A stretch of 64,000 bases of DNA from Lipingzhangella_A rawalii. Lineage in GTDB: Bacteria; Actinomycetota; Actinomycetes; Streptosporangiales; Streptosporangiaceae. Position numbers and translations under genes: made by a program. Shown piece after piece: positions 1 to 8,538 of this stretch (position 1 is its first letter; each line of letters begins with the position of its first letter). The DNA lies in contig NZ_JAVLVT010000005.1 in the NCBI RefSeq assembly GCF_031628175.1, positions 1 to 64,000 on the forward strand, written 5' to 3'. Under the pieces are notes generated by a model. It was not told where the DNA came from. It did no database searches and worked only from the letters and a program-made list of their open reading frames with translations.

Positions 1-281
1 ACGACGGCCCACGAGCCCATGGGGGCCGCGCGCTGCCACCCCGGCCCTGGACTGCCCCCCCACGGACACCCTGCCGACCTGAGGATCTGGACCTACGCCG
101 CCAACCACGCCCAGGGCCACACCCCCGGGAACAATCAGCCAAACGCACGATCACCCATACGCGAACCACCCCGCCCACCGGCAGAACCAACCAGCTCCCA
201 TCCACATCTGGCCCGGTGGCGGCGCGTGCCTGGAACCTGGAATACTGCCCAGCTCCCGCGGCAGGGCCTGGGAGAGCACGT
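1..281. other. Left edge, no supported gene
   Basis: I see no gene I can support in this edge sequence. A plus-strand frame open from the left edge closes at a TGA around 80-82 and could be the tail of an upstream CDS. Its 26 residues are proline-rich and I do not recognise them. The longer open frames here look like composition artefacts of GC-rich DNA. Confidence 0.3.
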
Positions 282-437
282 CTAGGCCGGCCGGGGCTCG
301 GGTTCGGGGTCCGGGGGCAGCGGCCCGGGCGGCTCGTTCGGCGGCGGGTTGGGTTCCGGGGGCATCGGCTGGGGCTCGTCGGGCATCGGCGGCCCTGGGG
401 GAGGAGGTGTCGGGATCGGTGGGCTCACTGCGTACAT
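282..437 (-). CDS. Possible small proline-rich protein
   Basis: A 51-codon frame starts at an ATG read leftward from 437 and ends with TAG at 282-284. From about residue 6 it is almost entirely Pro with Asp/Glu, in repeated PPxP and PEP motifs. I do not recognise a family. It would be divergent from the DUF5998 gene and share the 88-bp spacer with it. Low complexity and no clear Shine-Dalgarno sequence make this a weak call; it may simply be antisense of a G-rich noncoding stretch. Confidence 0.2.
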   Translation of the reverse strand: MYAVSPPIPTPPPPGPPMPDEPQPMPPEPNPPPNEPPGPLPPDPEPEPRPA

Positions 438-525
438 ACGGCTTCCGTTCCCGGCGACTCCCGTTGTTACCCATGGGAAACCGATTGAGGTGCGCCAGGT
501 TGTGGGTACAAGGCAGGATGGTGCT

Positions 526-1116
526 ATGAGGAAAACGCGTGCCGCTGCCACCGACTGGCGAGCCGATGTCGAACGCAGCGGGTACTATCCCGTGCTTGTT
601 GCTGACGCGGTAGCCACGGCGCTCGGAGACGAGACCGTCGACGCCTCTGTCGTGCATCACGAGGCCACCTTCGACCCCGGAATGGAGGTGCGGCGGCATA
701 TCACCGTGCTGCTGCTGACTCCGACCCGGCTGATCGTGTGCCACACCGATGAACATCCTGCGACCGAGGAGACCGGGCGGCCGCACGCGTCAACCAGCAC
801 CGAGGGTGTGCGGCTGGCCAACGTGCATTCCGTAGCGGTGACCCGCGTGGTGCCCGATCCGGCCGCCTACACGCCCGGAGCCCCGGCCACCGAGGTTGTG
901 CTCAGTATCGGTCTCGGCTCCAGCGTTGGGGGGACCACTCAGATCGATCTGGAACCGGCCGTGTGCAGTGATGAGAGCTGCGAGGCCGACCACGGTTACA
1001 CCGGAACCATCAGTAACAGTGCGCTGACGTTGCGGGTGAGCCAGGCGGCGGACGGAGCGAACGCTGTCCAGAACCTCCTGGACTTCGCCGCGGCACTGTC
1101 CCGCGTCGCCGGATGA
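526..1116 (+). CDS. DUF5998 family protein
   Basis: This 196-residue cytoplasmic protein of unknown function begins MRKTRAAATDW and contains a hydrophobic core with the motif VRRHITVLLLTPTRLIVCHTD. That core, the length and the position directly before a nucleotide pyrophosphatase-like gene fit the actinobacterial DUF5998 family. The ATG at 526 was chosen because the sequence upstream in this frame is glycine-rich low complexity, and an AAGGCAGG-like ribosome site lies about 8 bases ahead. The end overlaps the next gene by four bases (ATGA), which suggests translational coupling. No signal peptide or membrane segment is seen. Two cysteines sit close together near residue 150 (CSDESC). Confidence 0.82.
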   Translation: MRKTRAAATDWRADVERSGYYPVLVADAVATALGDETVDASVVHHEATFDPGMEVRRHITVLLLTPTRLIVCHTDEHPATEETGRPHASTSTEGVRLANVHSVAVTRVVPDPAAYTPGAPATEVVLSIGLGSSVGGTTQIDLEPAVCSDESCEADHGYTGTISNSALTLRVSQAADGANAVQNLLDFAAALSRVAG

Positions 1117-2327
1117 GCGCGGTGGCCGGAGAGCCGCCGCTGAACCCGCCCCGGTACGGGGCCGCGGCGCTGGCAGATCTCGCCCCGTCGGTCCTGGCAT
1201 CCCTCGGCGTTCCGGGGGAGGTCAACACACTCGGCCTGCCGCCCGCACGTCGGGCGTGTGTGCTGCTCGTCGATGGGATGGGGGCGCATGTTCTGCGTGA
1301 GAACCGGGACAGTGCCCCCTTCCTCGCGTCGCTGATCGAGGAGGATTCGGCGCCAGCACCGGCGGGAACCGTTGACAGCAGCCCCGTCAGCTCGGCCGCG
1401 GTGCAGTTCCCGCCGGCACTGACCGCGGGTTTTCCTGCCACAACCGCTACGAACCTCACCTCACTCGGAACCGGTTGCGCTCCCGGGTGCCACGGCATCC
1501 TGGGCTACCAGGTCGCCGTGCCCGACACCGATCGCCTGCTCAACCAGCTGCGGTGGAACCTCGACGTCGACCCGCACACCTGGCAGCCGCGGGGAACCGT
1601 GTTCCAGCGTGCCCGCGCCGCCGGTCTGGCCGCCTCCTACGTCGCTCCCGGCGCGTTCGAGCACGGGAGCTTCACAGCCGCCTCCGCCCGCGGGAGCACC
1701 TACTGGCCGGCCAACGACATCAGCGAACTCGTAGTTCAGGCCGATGCGGCCGTGCGCTCCGCGGACCGCAGCTACACCTTCCTGTACCACAGCGATCTGG
1801 ACAGTCTCGGGCACATGTTCGGGGTGGGTTCGGCCTACTGGCGGGCGCAACTGGGGTTTGTGGATCGCCTGGCCGAGCAGGTTGCCCAGGCCATCCCCGC
1901 CGACACGGCCCTGTACATCACGGCTGACCACGGCATGGTGGACGTGTCCCCGGAGGGTCGGGTCGACGTCGAGACTCCGTCCGAGTTCACCTCGGGAGTG
2001 CGAGTCCTTGGGGGAGAGCCCCGGATGCGACACGTGTACACGTGGCCGGACGCCACCGAGGACGTGCACGCTGCCTGGACGGAGCTCCTGGACGGGCGCG
2101 CCCTGGTTTTGCGCCGACAGGAGGTGATCGACCACGGCTGGTTCGGCGACACGGTGCCCCCCGAGCACCGCAGGCGAATCGGGGACCTCCTCGCGGTCAC
2201 CGTCGGCGACACCGCCCTGGTGGCGCCGGCCTCCGAACCGGTCGAAGCCCAGCTGGTTGGCATGCACGGCTCCCTCACGCCCACCGAGGTGTGGGTGCCC
2301 CTACTGCGTTCCGGGGCCGCCCGTTAG
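1113..2327 (+). CDS. Alkaline phosphatase superfamily / nucleotide pyrophosphatase-type phosphodiesterase
   Basis: This 404-residue protein is a type I phosphodiesterase/nucleotide pyrophosphatase-like hydrolase, expected to use two zinc ions to cleave phosphate mono- or diesters; the substrate is unknown. Visible metal ligands are the Asp in LLVDGMGAHVL near residue 50, the Thr nucleophile in FPATTATNLTSLGTG near residue 113, the Asp/His pair in HSDLDSLGHMFG near residue 230, Asp-His in ITADHGMVDV near residue 271, and a final His in GMHGSLTPTEVW near the C-terminus. There is no signal peptide, so it probably acts in the cytoplasm. It is coupled to the DUF5998 gene by an ATGA overlap, and the next gene begins two bases after its stop. 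Confidence 0.87.
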   Translation: MSAVAGEPPLNPPRYGAAALADLAPSVLASLGVPGEVNTLGLPPARRACVLLVDGMGAHVLRENRDSAPFLASLIEEDSAPAPAGTVDSSPVSSAAVQFPPALTAGFPATTATNLTSLGTGCAPGCHGILGYQVAVPDTDRLLNQLRWNLDVDPHTWQPRGTVFQRARAAGLAASYVAPGAFEHGSFTAASARGSTYWPANDISELVVQADAAVRSADRSYTFLYHSDLDSLGHMFGVGSAYWRAQLGFVDRLAEQVAQAIPADTALYITADHGMVDVSPEGRVDVETPSEFTSGVRVLGGEPRMRHVYTWPDATEDVHAAWTELLDGRALVLRRQEVIDHGWFGDTVPPEHRRRIGDLLAVTVGDTALVAPASEPVEAQLVGMHGSLTPTEVWVPLLRSGAAR

Positions 2328-2328
2328 G

Positions 2329-3168
2329 ATGCCGGACGTGGCAAACAGCACAGTGGGTACCAACGGCATAGACATCACCACGCAGGCCTCCGATCAGGTG
2401 GTTCGGATCGACACCGACCGGGGGATCCGCACGATCACCCTCGACTCGCCGGCCAACCGCAACGCCCTGTCCGCGCGGCTCCGCACCCAGCTCCACGATG
2501 CCCTCACCGATGCCGCGGCCGACACTGAGGTGCGCGCCATCGTGCTCACCGGCACCGGTCCGGCCTTCTGCGCCGGAGCCGACCTCAAGGAGGTCGCCGC
2601 GGAGCGGGCCGGGAACCCGCCGGATCCGAACGCCCCCACCATGCCCACGCTGTTCGCGGCGGTCATGGACGCGCCGAAGCCCGTGGTGGCCAAGCTCAAC
2701 GGCCCGGCCCGGGCCGGTGGCATCGGTCTGGTGGCCGCCGCGGACATCGCCATCGCACCGCACAGCGCAAGCTTCGCGTTCACCGAGGTGCGTATCGGCG
2801 TCGCACCGGCCATCATCTCCGTGCCCGTGGCGGCGCGGATGGCCGATCGCCAGCTCAGTCGCTATTTCCTCACCGGGGAAACCTTCGACGCCGACCACGC
2901 ACAGCGGGCGGGTCTGCTCACCGAGGCGGTCGCGGACTCCGAACTGGACGAGGCGACCGAGCGGGTGCTGGCCGGTCTGCGGCAGGCCGCCCCCACCGCA
3001 CTGCGCCACACCAAGGCGATTCTCGGCCGAACGTCGCTGCCGGCAGCCCGCCGGGACGAGGAACTGGCCGAAATGGAGCGCTTGTCGAGGGAACTGTTTG
3101 CTGGTGACGACGCCGCGGAGGGACGCGCAGCCTTCCTGGAGCGGCGTGTGCCTGGTTGGGTGCTGTGA
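2329..3168 (+). CDS. Enoyl-CoA hydratase/isomerase family protein (crotonase)
   Basis: This 279-residue crotonase-fold enzyme acts on acyl-CoA thioesters. The oxyanion-hole segments are visible: AFCAGADLKEV near residue 80 and a PVVAKLNGPARAGGIGL stretch near residue 123. One catalytic acid is present in FTEVRIG. The position of the second glutamate of classical enoyl-CoA hydratase (E164 in rat) reads APAIIS, as in methylglutaconyl-CoA hydratase-like members, so a simple beta-oxidation role is not assured. The ATG at 2329 immediately follows the upstream TAG. The same frame extends further upstream, but only inside the previous gene. It belongs to the same tight plus-strand run. Confidence 0.85.
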   Translation: MPDVANSTVGTNGIDITTQASDQVVRIDTDRGIRTITLDSPANRNALSARLRTQLHDALTDAAADTEVRAIVLTGTGPAFCAGADLKEVAAERAGNPPDPNAPTMPTLFAAVMDAPKPVVAKLNGPARAGGIGLVAAADIAIAPHSASFAFTEVRIGVAPAIISVPVAARMADRQLSRYFLTGETFDADHAQRAGLLTEAVADSELDEATERVLAGLRQAAPTALRHTKAILGRTSLPAARRDEELAEMERLSRELFAGDDAAEGRAAFLERRVPGWVL

Positions 3169-3232
3169 GTCGCCCGTTCTTCTCGGCGGGGCCAGCTGGC
3201 ACAGCCACCAGAGCGACCAGCACAATGGAGCC

Positions 3233-3886
3233 GTGAGCTATACGGGAGAAACGCGGGTCGGCGGGCCCGCCGATGTACGGGAACTGGCCGCGCTGACGAT
3301 ACACAAGCTTGCGGTCGGGCCGATGGACAACAACACCTATCTACTGCGGTGCCGCACCACCGGAACCGGAGTGTTGATCGACGCGGCAAACGAGGCGGAC
3401 CGGATCCTGGAGCTGGTGGGCGACGCCGGTCTGGACCGGGTGGTGACCACGCACCGGCACCAGGACCACTGGCAGGCCCTGGCCGAGGTTGTGGGGGTCA
3501 CCGGGGCGCGGACCGTGGCTCATCCCCTGGACGGGGAGCACCTTCCGGTGTCGGTTGACGAACCCGTGGACCACGGAGGCCAAATTCCGGTCGGGGAATG
3601 TAGCCTCACCGTGATACACCTCCGTGGGCACACCCCCGGATCGATCGCCCTGCGCTACGACGAGCCCGGCGGACGAACCCACCTGTTCACCGGAGATTCC
3701 CTGTTCCCCGGCGGGGTTGGCAAGACCCAGGGGGAGGCCGAGTTTCGATCCCTCATCCAGGACGTGGAGCAACGCGTCTTTGCCGAGCTCAACGATGACA
3801 CCTGGGTGTATCCCGGGCACGGCAAGGACACCACACTTGGGATGGAACGGCCGCAGCTACCGGAGTGGCACGCGCGCGGCTGGTAA
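3233..3886 (+). CDS. MBL fold metallo-hydrolase (glyoxalase II-like)
   Basis: This 217-residue metallo-beta-lactamase-fold hydrolase has the signature THRHQDHW near residue 80 (the HxHxDH dinuclear metal motif), a further His in LRGHTPGS near residue 130, Asp in FTGDSLF and His in VYPGHGKDT near residue 197. This matches short glyoxalase II-like/MBL hydrolases, typically thioester hydrolases. The true substrate cannot be read from the sequence. The GTG at 3233 was preferred because upstream sequence in this frame runs through the crotonase gene. The 64-bp gap from the crotonase and the shared direction suggest one transcription unit. A strong hairpin follows. Confidence 0.87.
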   Translation: MSYTGETRVGGPADVRELAALTIHKLAVGPMDNNTYLLRCRTTGTGVLIDAANEADRILELVGDAGLDRVVTTHRHQDHWQALAEVVGVTGARTVAHPLDGEHLPVSVDEPVDHGGQIPVGECSLTVIHLRGHTPGSIALRYDEPGGRTHLFTGDSLFPGGVGKTQGEAEFRSLIQDVEQRVFAELNDDTWVYPGHGKDTTLGMERPQLPEWHARGW

Positions 3887-3932
3887 GTCCCCACCGGCCC
3901 CGACCGGCCGGGGGCGGGCCACCGCCTCCGGT

Positions 3933-3965
3933 CCCCGCCCCAGTTCTCCTGGAGTCGGGGCGGGG
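3933..3965. terminator. GC hairpin between convergent genes
   Basis: Two perfect 9-base arms (CCCCGCCCC at 3933-3941 and GGGGCGGGG at 3957-3965) flank a 15-base loop, between the convergent MBL gene and the DUF2203 gene. There is no T tract, as is common in high-GC actinobacteria. It could serve both directions. Confidence 0.55.
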
Positions 3966-3974
3966 CCACGGGCG

Positions 3975-4400
3975 TCACTTCGGCTCGTGGGGAAGTGGCC
4001 GCCGGCCCGCGAAACCGAGGTCGGTGCGGTGGTACCACGCGAGTTCCTGCTCCCCCTCCAGCCAGCACAGCCGCACCGAGACTCCGTCCAGTACCGCGGG
4101 GAAATCCAGCAGGAGTGGGGCGATACCCTTGACCTCCAGGCCGGTCTCCAGAAACCAGGACTGAATCTCGCTCACCCGGGCGGTGAGCGCCTTGTGTTCG
4201 GCCAACCCGCCCAGGGCCGTCTCGGTGCCGCGGTCCAGTGCCAGGGCGAGTTCAGCCACGTCGGCGCGGGTCGCCACGAGTTCCGCGGCGCGTTCCCGGA
4301 CATCCGGCATGAGCGCACGTGCCTCGGCGACGGTAAAGATACGGAACTGGCCTGTGGACGATGGCCACGGCGGTGGCGCAGGATCTTCGGATGGGCCCAT
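3975..4400 (-). CDS. DUF2203 domain-containing protein
   Basis: This 141-residue protein carries the DUF2203 pattern. An N-terminal FTVAEARALMPDVRERAAELV helix is followed by a long helical region, then GLEVKGIAPLLLDFPAVLDG and the C-terminal signature LCWLEGEQELAWYHRTDLGFAGR (residues about 112-135). The family is small, soluble and of unknown function, and is found in actinobacteria and Deinococcus-Thermus. The start is ATG at 4400, with a G-rich ribosome site just upstream. It is convergent to the MBL hydrolase and not obviously operonic with the CHAT module behind it. Confidence 0.82.
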   Translation of the reverse strand: MGPSEDPAPPPWPSSTGQFRIFTVAEARALMPDVRERAAELVATRADVAELALALDRGTETALGGLAEHKALTARVSEIQSWFLETGLEVKGIAPLLLDFPAVLDGVSVRLCWLEGEQELAWYHRTDLGFAGRRPLPHEPK

Positions 4401-4505
4401 AACCCCCCACGGTAACGACCGTGGCCATGGAACGTATCGGCGCCGTGGGGACCATCCGCGACTGTGGCGCGTTGTGGCCCCACTCCCGCACGGTGGGGGA
4501 GGACC

Positions 4506-6665
4506 TCAACCGGCCCCATAACAGACGAAACCGGCCCCGGACAGGTATCGGGCAACAACCGCAGCCGGAGACGTCCCTGAGCTCAGCGCCCGGTGCGCCC
4601 GTGCCATCGCCGGCGCCACCAAGGTGTCGTCCACCGGCAGGGTGCTGGCGATCACTGTGGTTGCGTGTCGGCGCACCGGCGCGGTGACAGGGTCGAGTGT
4701 GTTCGGCTCGAACCAAGCCCCGGGGCTTTGTCCTTCGGGGGCGGGGGTCGCCGGAGTGGTGGTGCAGGACGCCAGCACCACAATCGGCGGCAGCCGGGGG
4801 CTGTGGGTGAGGTCATAGGAGGTCAGCGGCCCGTCCGTGAGCAGAAGCCCCGAGCACATCGGATTGTCGGCATCGGTGATTCCGTGTCCTGCCAGGTGCG
4901 CGACCGCGCAGTGGCGGAGGCCGTCGAGTACGGCATGGGTGTGGGCCGCTGGCCCCTGAAGCACGTGGGCACTGGGATGGCTCGTACGGATCGCCTGGAG
5001 TTCGGCTCGGGCCCCGGCCAAACCGGGTCCCGCGGCCAGGAGAACCGGACCTGGCTGGGCGCACCGGACCCGTCGCCTGCACGAGCTCCAGACACGCAGG
5101 TCGGGGAGCACGCTGACCTCGCGCCCCCGCAACGGGGCCAACATTCCCCACGGCAGGGCGGGTACGGCTGCGTCCGGGACGATGATCACGCCACGATCCG
5201 TGTACAGATCGGTTGGTGTGGGGGTGAACAGGAGGCGGTGGAGCTCGGCCAGGTGGGCCGCGACCGAGAGGGAGGAGCCGACGCGGGCATGGCGCGGCCT
5301 GCTGCGTGCCGCCAGCATCAACCCTGCGGCGACGTCACGCACCCGGTCCAGCTCCGTTTCGGCCCGCCAGGTCTCCTGGCCGGCGTTCCTCAGCGACACA
5401 ACCAGGCGGCCACGGGAGGTGCGTAGCCAGAGCACAGCCCGATCCGAAACAGTGGGGGTTCTCTCGCGCGGCGCGATTGCGGGTACCGCGCCCGCGTCCT
5501 GGGCGCGCAGCCGGTGGCTGAGCCGGGCACGCTCCCACTCCAGTTCCGGAGACAGCCCCCTAGCGAGCTCTCGTGGTGTCGTGTGCGGCGGATACGGAGT
5601 CGGGGGGTCGCTGAGCAGGCGGCGGGTGGTGCGGTAGCGGCTCAGCAGTACCCGAACCCGGGAATCCGGGGGCGCGACGGAGCGGATACGCGGATGTCGG
5701 GTGGTGTCTCGGGCCGCCCAGGCCACGCGACGTGCGGCTTCCATCCACGGCGAGGCAGTGCCCACGCCCGCCAGGATGCGGCGCGCCTGGACCAGCGCGG
5801 TGGCTTGGTCGCCCCGACGCAGGGCCGAATGGGCGGCGACGAGCCGGAGCACCGCGAACTCGGCCAGCGGATCCTCCGGACGGAATGCGGCCGCTACCGC
5901 CCGGGCCTGTACCGGGTCGCCGGCCCACAGGAAGGCCTCGGCTCGGTCCAAGGTCAGGGTGACGGCACGGTTCCCTCGGAGCCATGGGTGCACGGTGTCG
6001 AACAGGGTCATTGCCCGGTCCAGATCGCCGGTGCGTGCTGCCAGAATGCCCGCGTTCTGCTGGAGGAGCGCGTGGAGATAGTGGAAGTGGTGGCGTTGTG
6101 CCAGCTCGGTGCCCACCTCGAGGTCACCCAGCGCATCGTCGGTGCGGTCGGCATAGATGTGACTGAGTGCCCGGTTGTTGCGGAGACCGACCCGGTGGCT
6201 GGGGTGGTCCTCCGAACCGAGGAGTTTCAGGGCCTGGGAAAATGCGGTACTTGCCGGGTCGAATGCGCCGCCCTGCACCTGGGCCACACCGCGTCGCAGC
6301 CAGAGATGGACGTGGGCGCCGGGTGGGTTGGGCGCCGGGCGCTCCGGGGGCGGCACCGGCGGGACGGCCGTGCGGTGGTGGGCCTGGAGGCCGAGCAGAC
6401 TGCGCAGGGCCAGACTCCGCTGCTGGCTCAGACCGGCTCTGGTGGCGGCGAGGACGGCCTGACGCAGGGCGGGGAAGGGATCCGCGCCGAGTTCGTGGCC
6501 AGCCAGGGCCAGCGCGCGCCAGGCCACGGCCCGCACCTCGTCCGCGGCCGAGTGGGTCAGGAGGCACCGCGCCAGGGCATGGGCCCGGTCCGGGTCCCGG
6601 GCCACCAAGGGGATGGCCGCATGTGCGTGGCCGCTGAGTCGATCCGGGACGGTTCGCGTGCGCAC
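4506..6665 (-). CDS. TPR-containing CHAT domain protein (caspase-like protease)
   Basis: This 719-residue protein has an N-terminal half of helical TPR-like repeats (roughly residues 1-330, many Ala/Leu/Arg-rich paired helices such as LRNNRALSHIYADRTDDALGD) and a C-terminal CHAT protease domain from about residue 430. The expected catalytic dyad is present: His in AHLAGHGITDA and Cys in VVLASCTTTPA, about 50 residues apart. CHAT proteases belong to the caspase/separase clan, and TPR-CHAT proteins serve elsewhere as regulated proteases, as in type III-E CRISPR. The GTG start at 6665 lies three bases after the TAA of the upstream small gene, so the two are probably coupled. The target is unknown. 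Confidence 0.85.
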   Translation of the reverse strand: MRTRTVPDRLSGHAHAAIPLVARDPDRAHALARCLLTHSAADEVRAVAWRALALAGHELGADPFPALRQAVLAATRAGLSQQRSLALRSLLGLQAHHRTAVPPVPPPERPAPNPPGAHVHLWLRRGVAQVQGGAFDPASTAFSQALKLLGSEDHPSHRVGLRNNRALSHIYADRTDDALGDLEVGTELAQRHHFHYLHALLQQNAGILAARTGDLDRAMTLFDTVHPWLRGNRAVTLTLDRAEAFLWAGDPVQARAVAAAFRPEDPLAEFAVLRLVAAHSALRRGDQATALVQARRILAGVGTASPWMEAARRVAWAARDTTRHPRIRSVAPPDSRVRVLLSRYRTTRRLLSDPPTPYPPHTTPRELARGLSPELEWERARLSHRLRAQDAGAVPAIAPRERTPTVSDRAVLWLRTSRGRLVVSLRNAGQETWRAETELDRVRDVAAGLMLAARSRPRHARVGSSLSVAAHLAELHRLLFTPTPTDLYTDRGVIIVPDAAVPALPWGMLAPLRGREVSVLPDLRVWSSCRRRVRCAQPGPVLLAAGPGLAGARAELQAIRTSHPSAHVLQGPAAHTHAVLDGLRHCAVAHLAGHGITDADNPMCSGLLLTDGPLTSYDLTHSPRLPPIVVLASCTTTPATPAPEGQSPGAWFEPNTLDPVTAPVRRHATTVIASTLPVDDTLVAPAMARAHRALSSGTSPAAVVARYLSGAGFVCYGAG

Positions 6666-6668
6666 GGC

Positions 6669-7151
6669 TTAGACACAGACCCACGTTGTCGCCACCGGGG
6701 TCGCGGATCTCCGGTGGCACAGGACGCTGAATGGACCGGCCGGTACCGCCGGGCTGGAAAAGGAGCCGTCCGTAGCGACGGGGCGGAGGTGGTGTCCGGT
6801 GGGCCAGCGAATCTCGATTGAGGTCACGTCGGGCGTGCTGTGGAGCTGCCCCACGACATCCCGACGGCGCCCATGGGTCGTAATCTCCAGGCGTAGCTGG
6901 AGCTGGGGAGCCTGAAACTCCAGAACACGAGGCCGGGTGTCCGGTTCCGAACGATCACGCAGCCCCACGGGTGGATCGACTGCCGTGTCGGCCCGCAGTT
7001 CGGCCACGGCCGCGTCTGGCCGGCGCAGGGCGAAGGCGTGTCGCGCCTGAGGCGCTGTCGGTGCGGCGTCCAGGTCGTTCACGGCGGCGGCCAGTCTGCT
7101 CAGGAGCAGCTCGTCCGGGATCTGGAATTGGGGATGGTGGTGCTGCGGCAC
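6669..7151 (-). CDS. Small protein of the sigma/CHAT module
   Basis: I do not recognise a named family. The 160-residue protein begins at GTG 7151, preceded by GGGAG at good spacing and 14 bases after the sigma-factor stop. The first 60 residues are helical and Arg/Ala-rich. The rest alternates hydrophobic and polar residues as a beta-sandwich would, with landmarks RVLEFQAPQLQLRLEI, RRDVVGQL, IEIRWPTG, VATDGSF and VPAGPFSVLCHR. That pattern resembles carboxypeptidase-regulatory or FlgD-like beta domains. It has no signal peptide or transmembrane segment. Sitting between an ECF-type sigma factor and a CHAT protease, it may be an adaptor or anti-sigma-like partner; that is inference from position only. 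Confidence 0.72.
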   Translation of the reverse strand: MPQHHHPQFQIPDELLLSRLAAAVNDLDAAPTAPQARHAFALRRPDAAVAELRADTAVDPPVGLRDRSEPDTRPRVLEFQAPQLQLRLEITTHGRRRDVVGQLHSTPDVTSIEIRWPTGHHLRPVATDGSFSSPAVPAGPFSVLCHRRSATPVATTWVCV

Positions 7152-7165
7152 GGCGACTCCCAGGG

Positions 7166-7795
7166 TCAGTTGGCTGGATCGGCAGGAGGATTGGGGGCGG
7201 ATCCGGGGTGGGTGTGCACAACGTCCGTGCTCGGGTTCGCTGGTGATGCGTCGAGCCGGGTGCGGAGCCGCTGTAGGCAGCGACGCCGGTGGGCCGCGAT
7301 GCGGTGTTCGGGGATGGCGGTGGCCGCAGCCAGCTCGGTTGCGGTGAGGTCTGGGGTCACGACAGAAAGTCGTAGGAGGAGAGGGCACGGATCCGGAAGG
7401 GTGTCCAGGGCTCGCAGAACCATCTGCATCTGGTCCCGAGCGACCACGTGCCGTTCCGGATCCTGGTGGTTCTGCGGGTCGGGACCCGGACGGTGGCCGG
7501 GGCGGGTCCGCGCGTCGACCGCCCTGAGGCGTCGACTCTCGTTTCGGGCCGTGGTCAGCAGCCAGGAACCAACGCACGCGGGGTCGCGGAGGTGGGCAAG
7601 ATGTTCGACCAGGCGTAGCCACACGGTCTGCTGGACGTCCGCGGCGTCGTTGCGGCTGAGCCCCATACCGCGGGCGACATTCCACACGGCCTGGTTGTAG
7701 CGCTGGACCAGGGTGTCCCACGCCGTGACCTCGTTAGCCTCGGCCCGATCCACCAGGAATGCCGGGTCCGGGCCGTCGCCCGTAGGGCCGTCCAT
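7166..7795 (-). CDS. ECF-type RNA polymerase sigma factor
   Basis: This 209-residue sigma-70 family protein has a region 2 segment with the core-binding and -10 recognition helices (DTLVQRYNQAVWNVARGMGL, then DAADVQQTVWLRLVEHL, residues about 25-70). Region 4 follows near residues 130-180, with a helix-turn-helix ending in IPEHRIAAHRRRCLQRLRTRL. A proline-rich C-terminal tail follows. The start is ATG 7795, preceded by GGGGAG. It is the first gene of a minus-strand unit with the small protein and the CHAT protease. No zinc-binding anti-sigma gene of the usual kind is adjacent. Confidence 0.86.
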   Translation of the reverse strand: MDGPTGDGPDPAFLVDRAEANEVTAWDTLVQRYNQAVWNVARGMGLSRNDAADVQQTVWLRLVEHLAHLRDPACVGSWLLTTARNESRRLRAVDARTRPGHRPGPDPQNHQDPERHVVARDQMQMVLRALDTLPDPCPLLLRLSVVTPDLTATELAAATAIPEHRIAAHRRRCLQRLRTRLDASPANPSTDVVHTHPGSAPNPPADPAN

Positions 7796-8043
7796 CGCTG
7801 CTCCCCTGCTCGGGGTGGTTTCGGCGGTCCCGGGTCGTTGCGGAATCGCAATCCGGGCTGTGCTCTTACCGTAGCGTCGGCATGTGGCCGATGTAGGACA
7901 GTTGACAGTTTTTCCTGGCGTGGTGTCTTGGTGCAGCTGAGCCCGATGGGGCACAATAGGGGCAGTACAGCACAAGAGTAGGACAGCTCCTCCGTAGGCA
8001 CGAGGGCGTCGGGGAAGCGCACTCGGTCGTATCGGGAGGTTCG

Positions 8044-8538
8044 GTGTCCGCACGTGGCGTCTTGTACGTCCACTCTGCGCCCGCGGCGCTGTGCCCACAC
8101 GTCGAGTGGGCACTCGCGGGCATAGTTGGCGTACCCGTGAAGCTGGACTGGGTGCCGCAGCCCGCGGCCCCAGGAAACCACCGTGCCGAGTTGAACTGGC
8201 AGGGGGCTCCGGGAACGTCGGGCAGGGTTGCTTCTGCCTTGCGGGGCTGGCAACGCCTTCGGTTCGAGATCACCGAGGACGCCACGCCCGGTAGTGACGG
8301 GGTCCGCTACAGCTACACCCCGACGCTGGGTGTATTCTCCGCCGTGATCAGCGCTTCTGGGGATGTGCTCGTTCCGGAGGCACGATTGCGTGCCGTCACC
8401 GAACAGGCCGCCCGGGGTGAATGCGACTTGTCCGAGGAGCTGGAGGCGCTGTTGGGGCGGGCCTGGGACGAGGAACTGGAGCCCTTCCGATACGCGGGGG
8501 ACGGTGCCCCGGTGCGCTGGTTGCATGCGGTCGGCTAG
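8044..8538 (+). CDS. DUF3145 family protein
   Basis: This 164-residue protein matches the actinobacterial DUF3145 family along its length: an N-terminal GVLYVHSAPAALCPHVEWALAG segment, a central GWQRLRFEITEDATPGSDG stretch near residue 75, and a C-terminal pattern ending FRYAGDGAPVRWLHAVG. The family is widely conserved as a single-copy soluble protein; its function is unknown to me. The GTG start at 8044 is supported by GGGAGG five bases upstream. It is divergent from the sigma/CHAT module, with a 248-bp spacer that probably holds both promoters. Confidence 0.86.
   Translation: MSARGVLYVHSAPAALCPHVEWALAGIVGVPVKLDWVPQPAAPGNHRAELNWQGAPGTSGRVASALRGWQRLRFEITEDATPGSDGVRYSYTPTLGVFSAVISASGDVLVPEARLRAVTEQAARGECDLSEELEALLGRAWDEELEPFRYAGDGAPVRWLHAVG

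Noticed and set aside
151..786. Minus-strand 211-codon frame overlapping the DUF5998 gene
   Set aside because: It is antisense to a recognisable gene, with Arg/Ala/Pro-rich composition.
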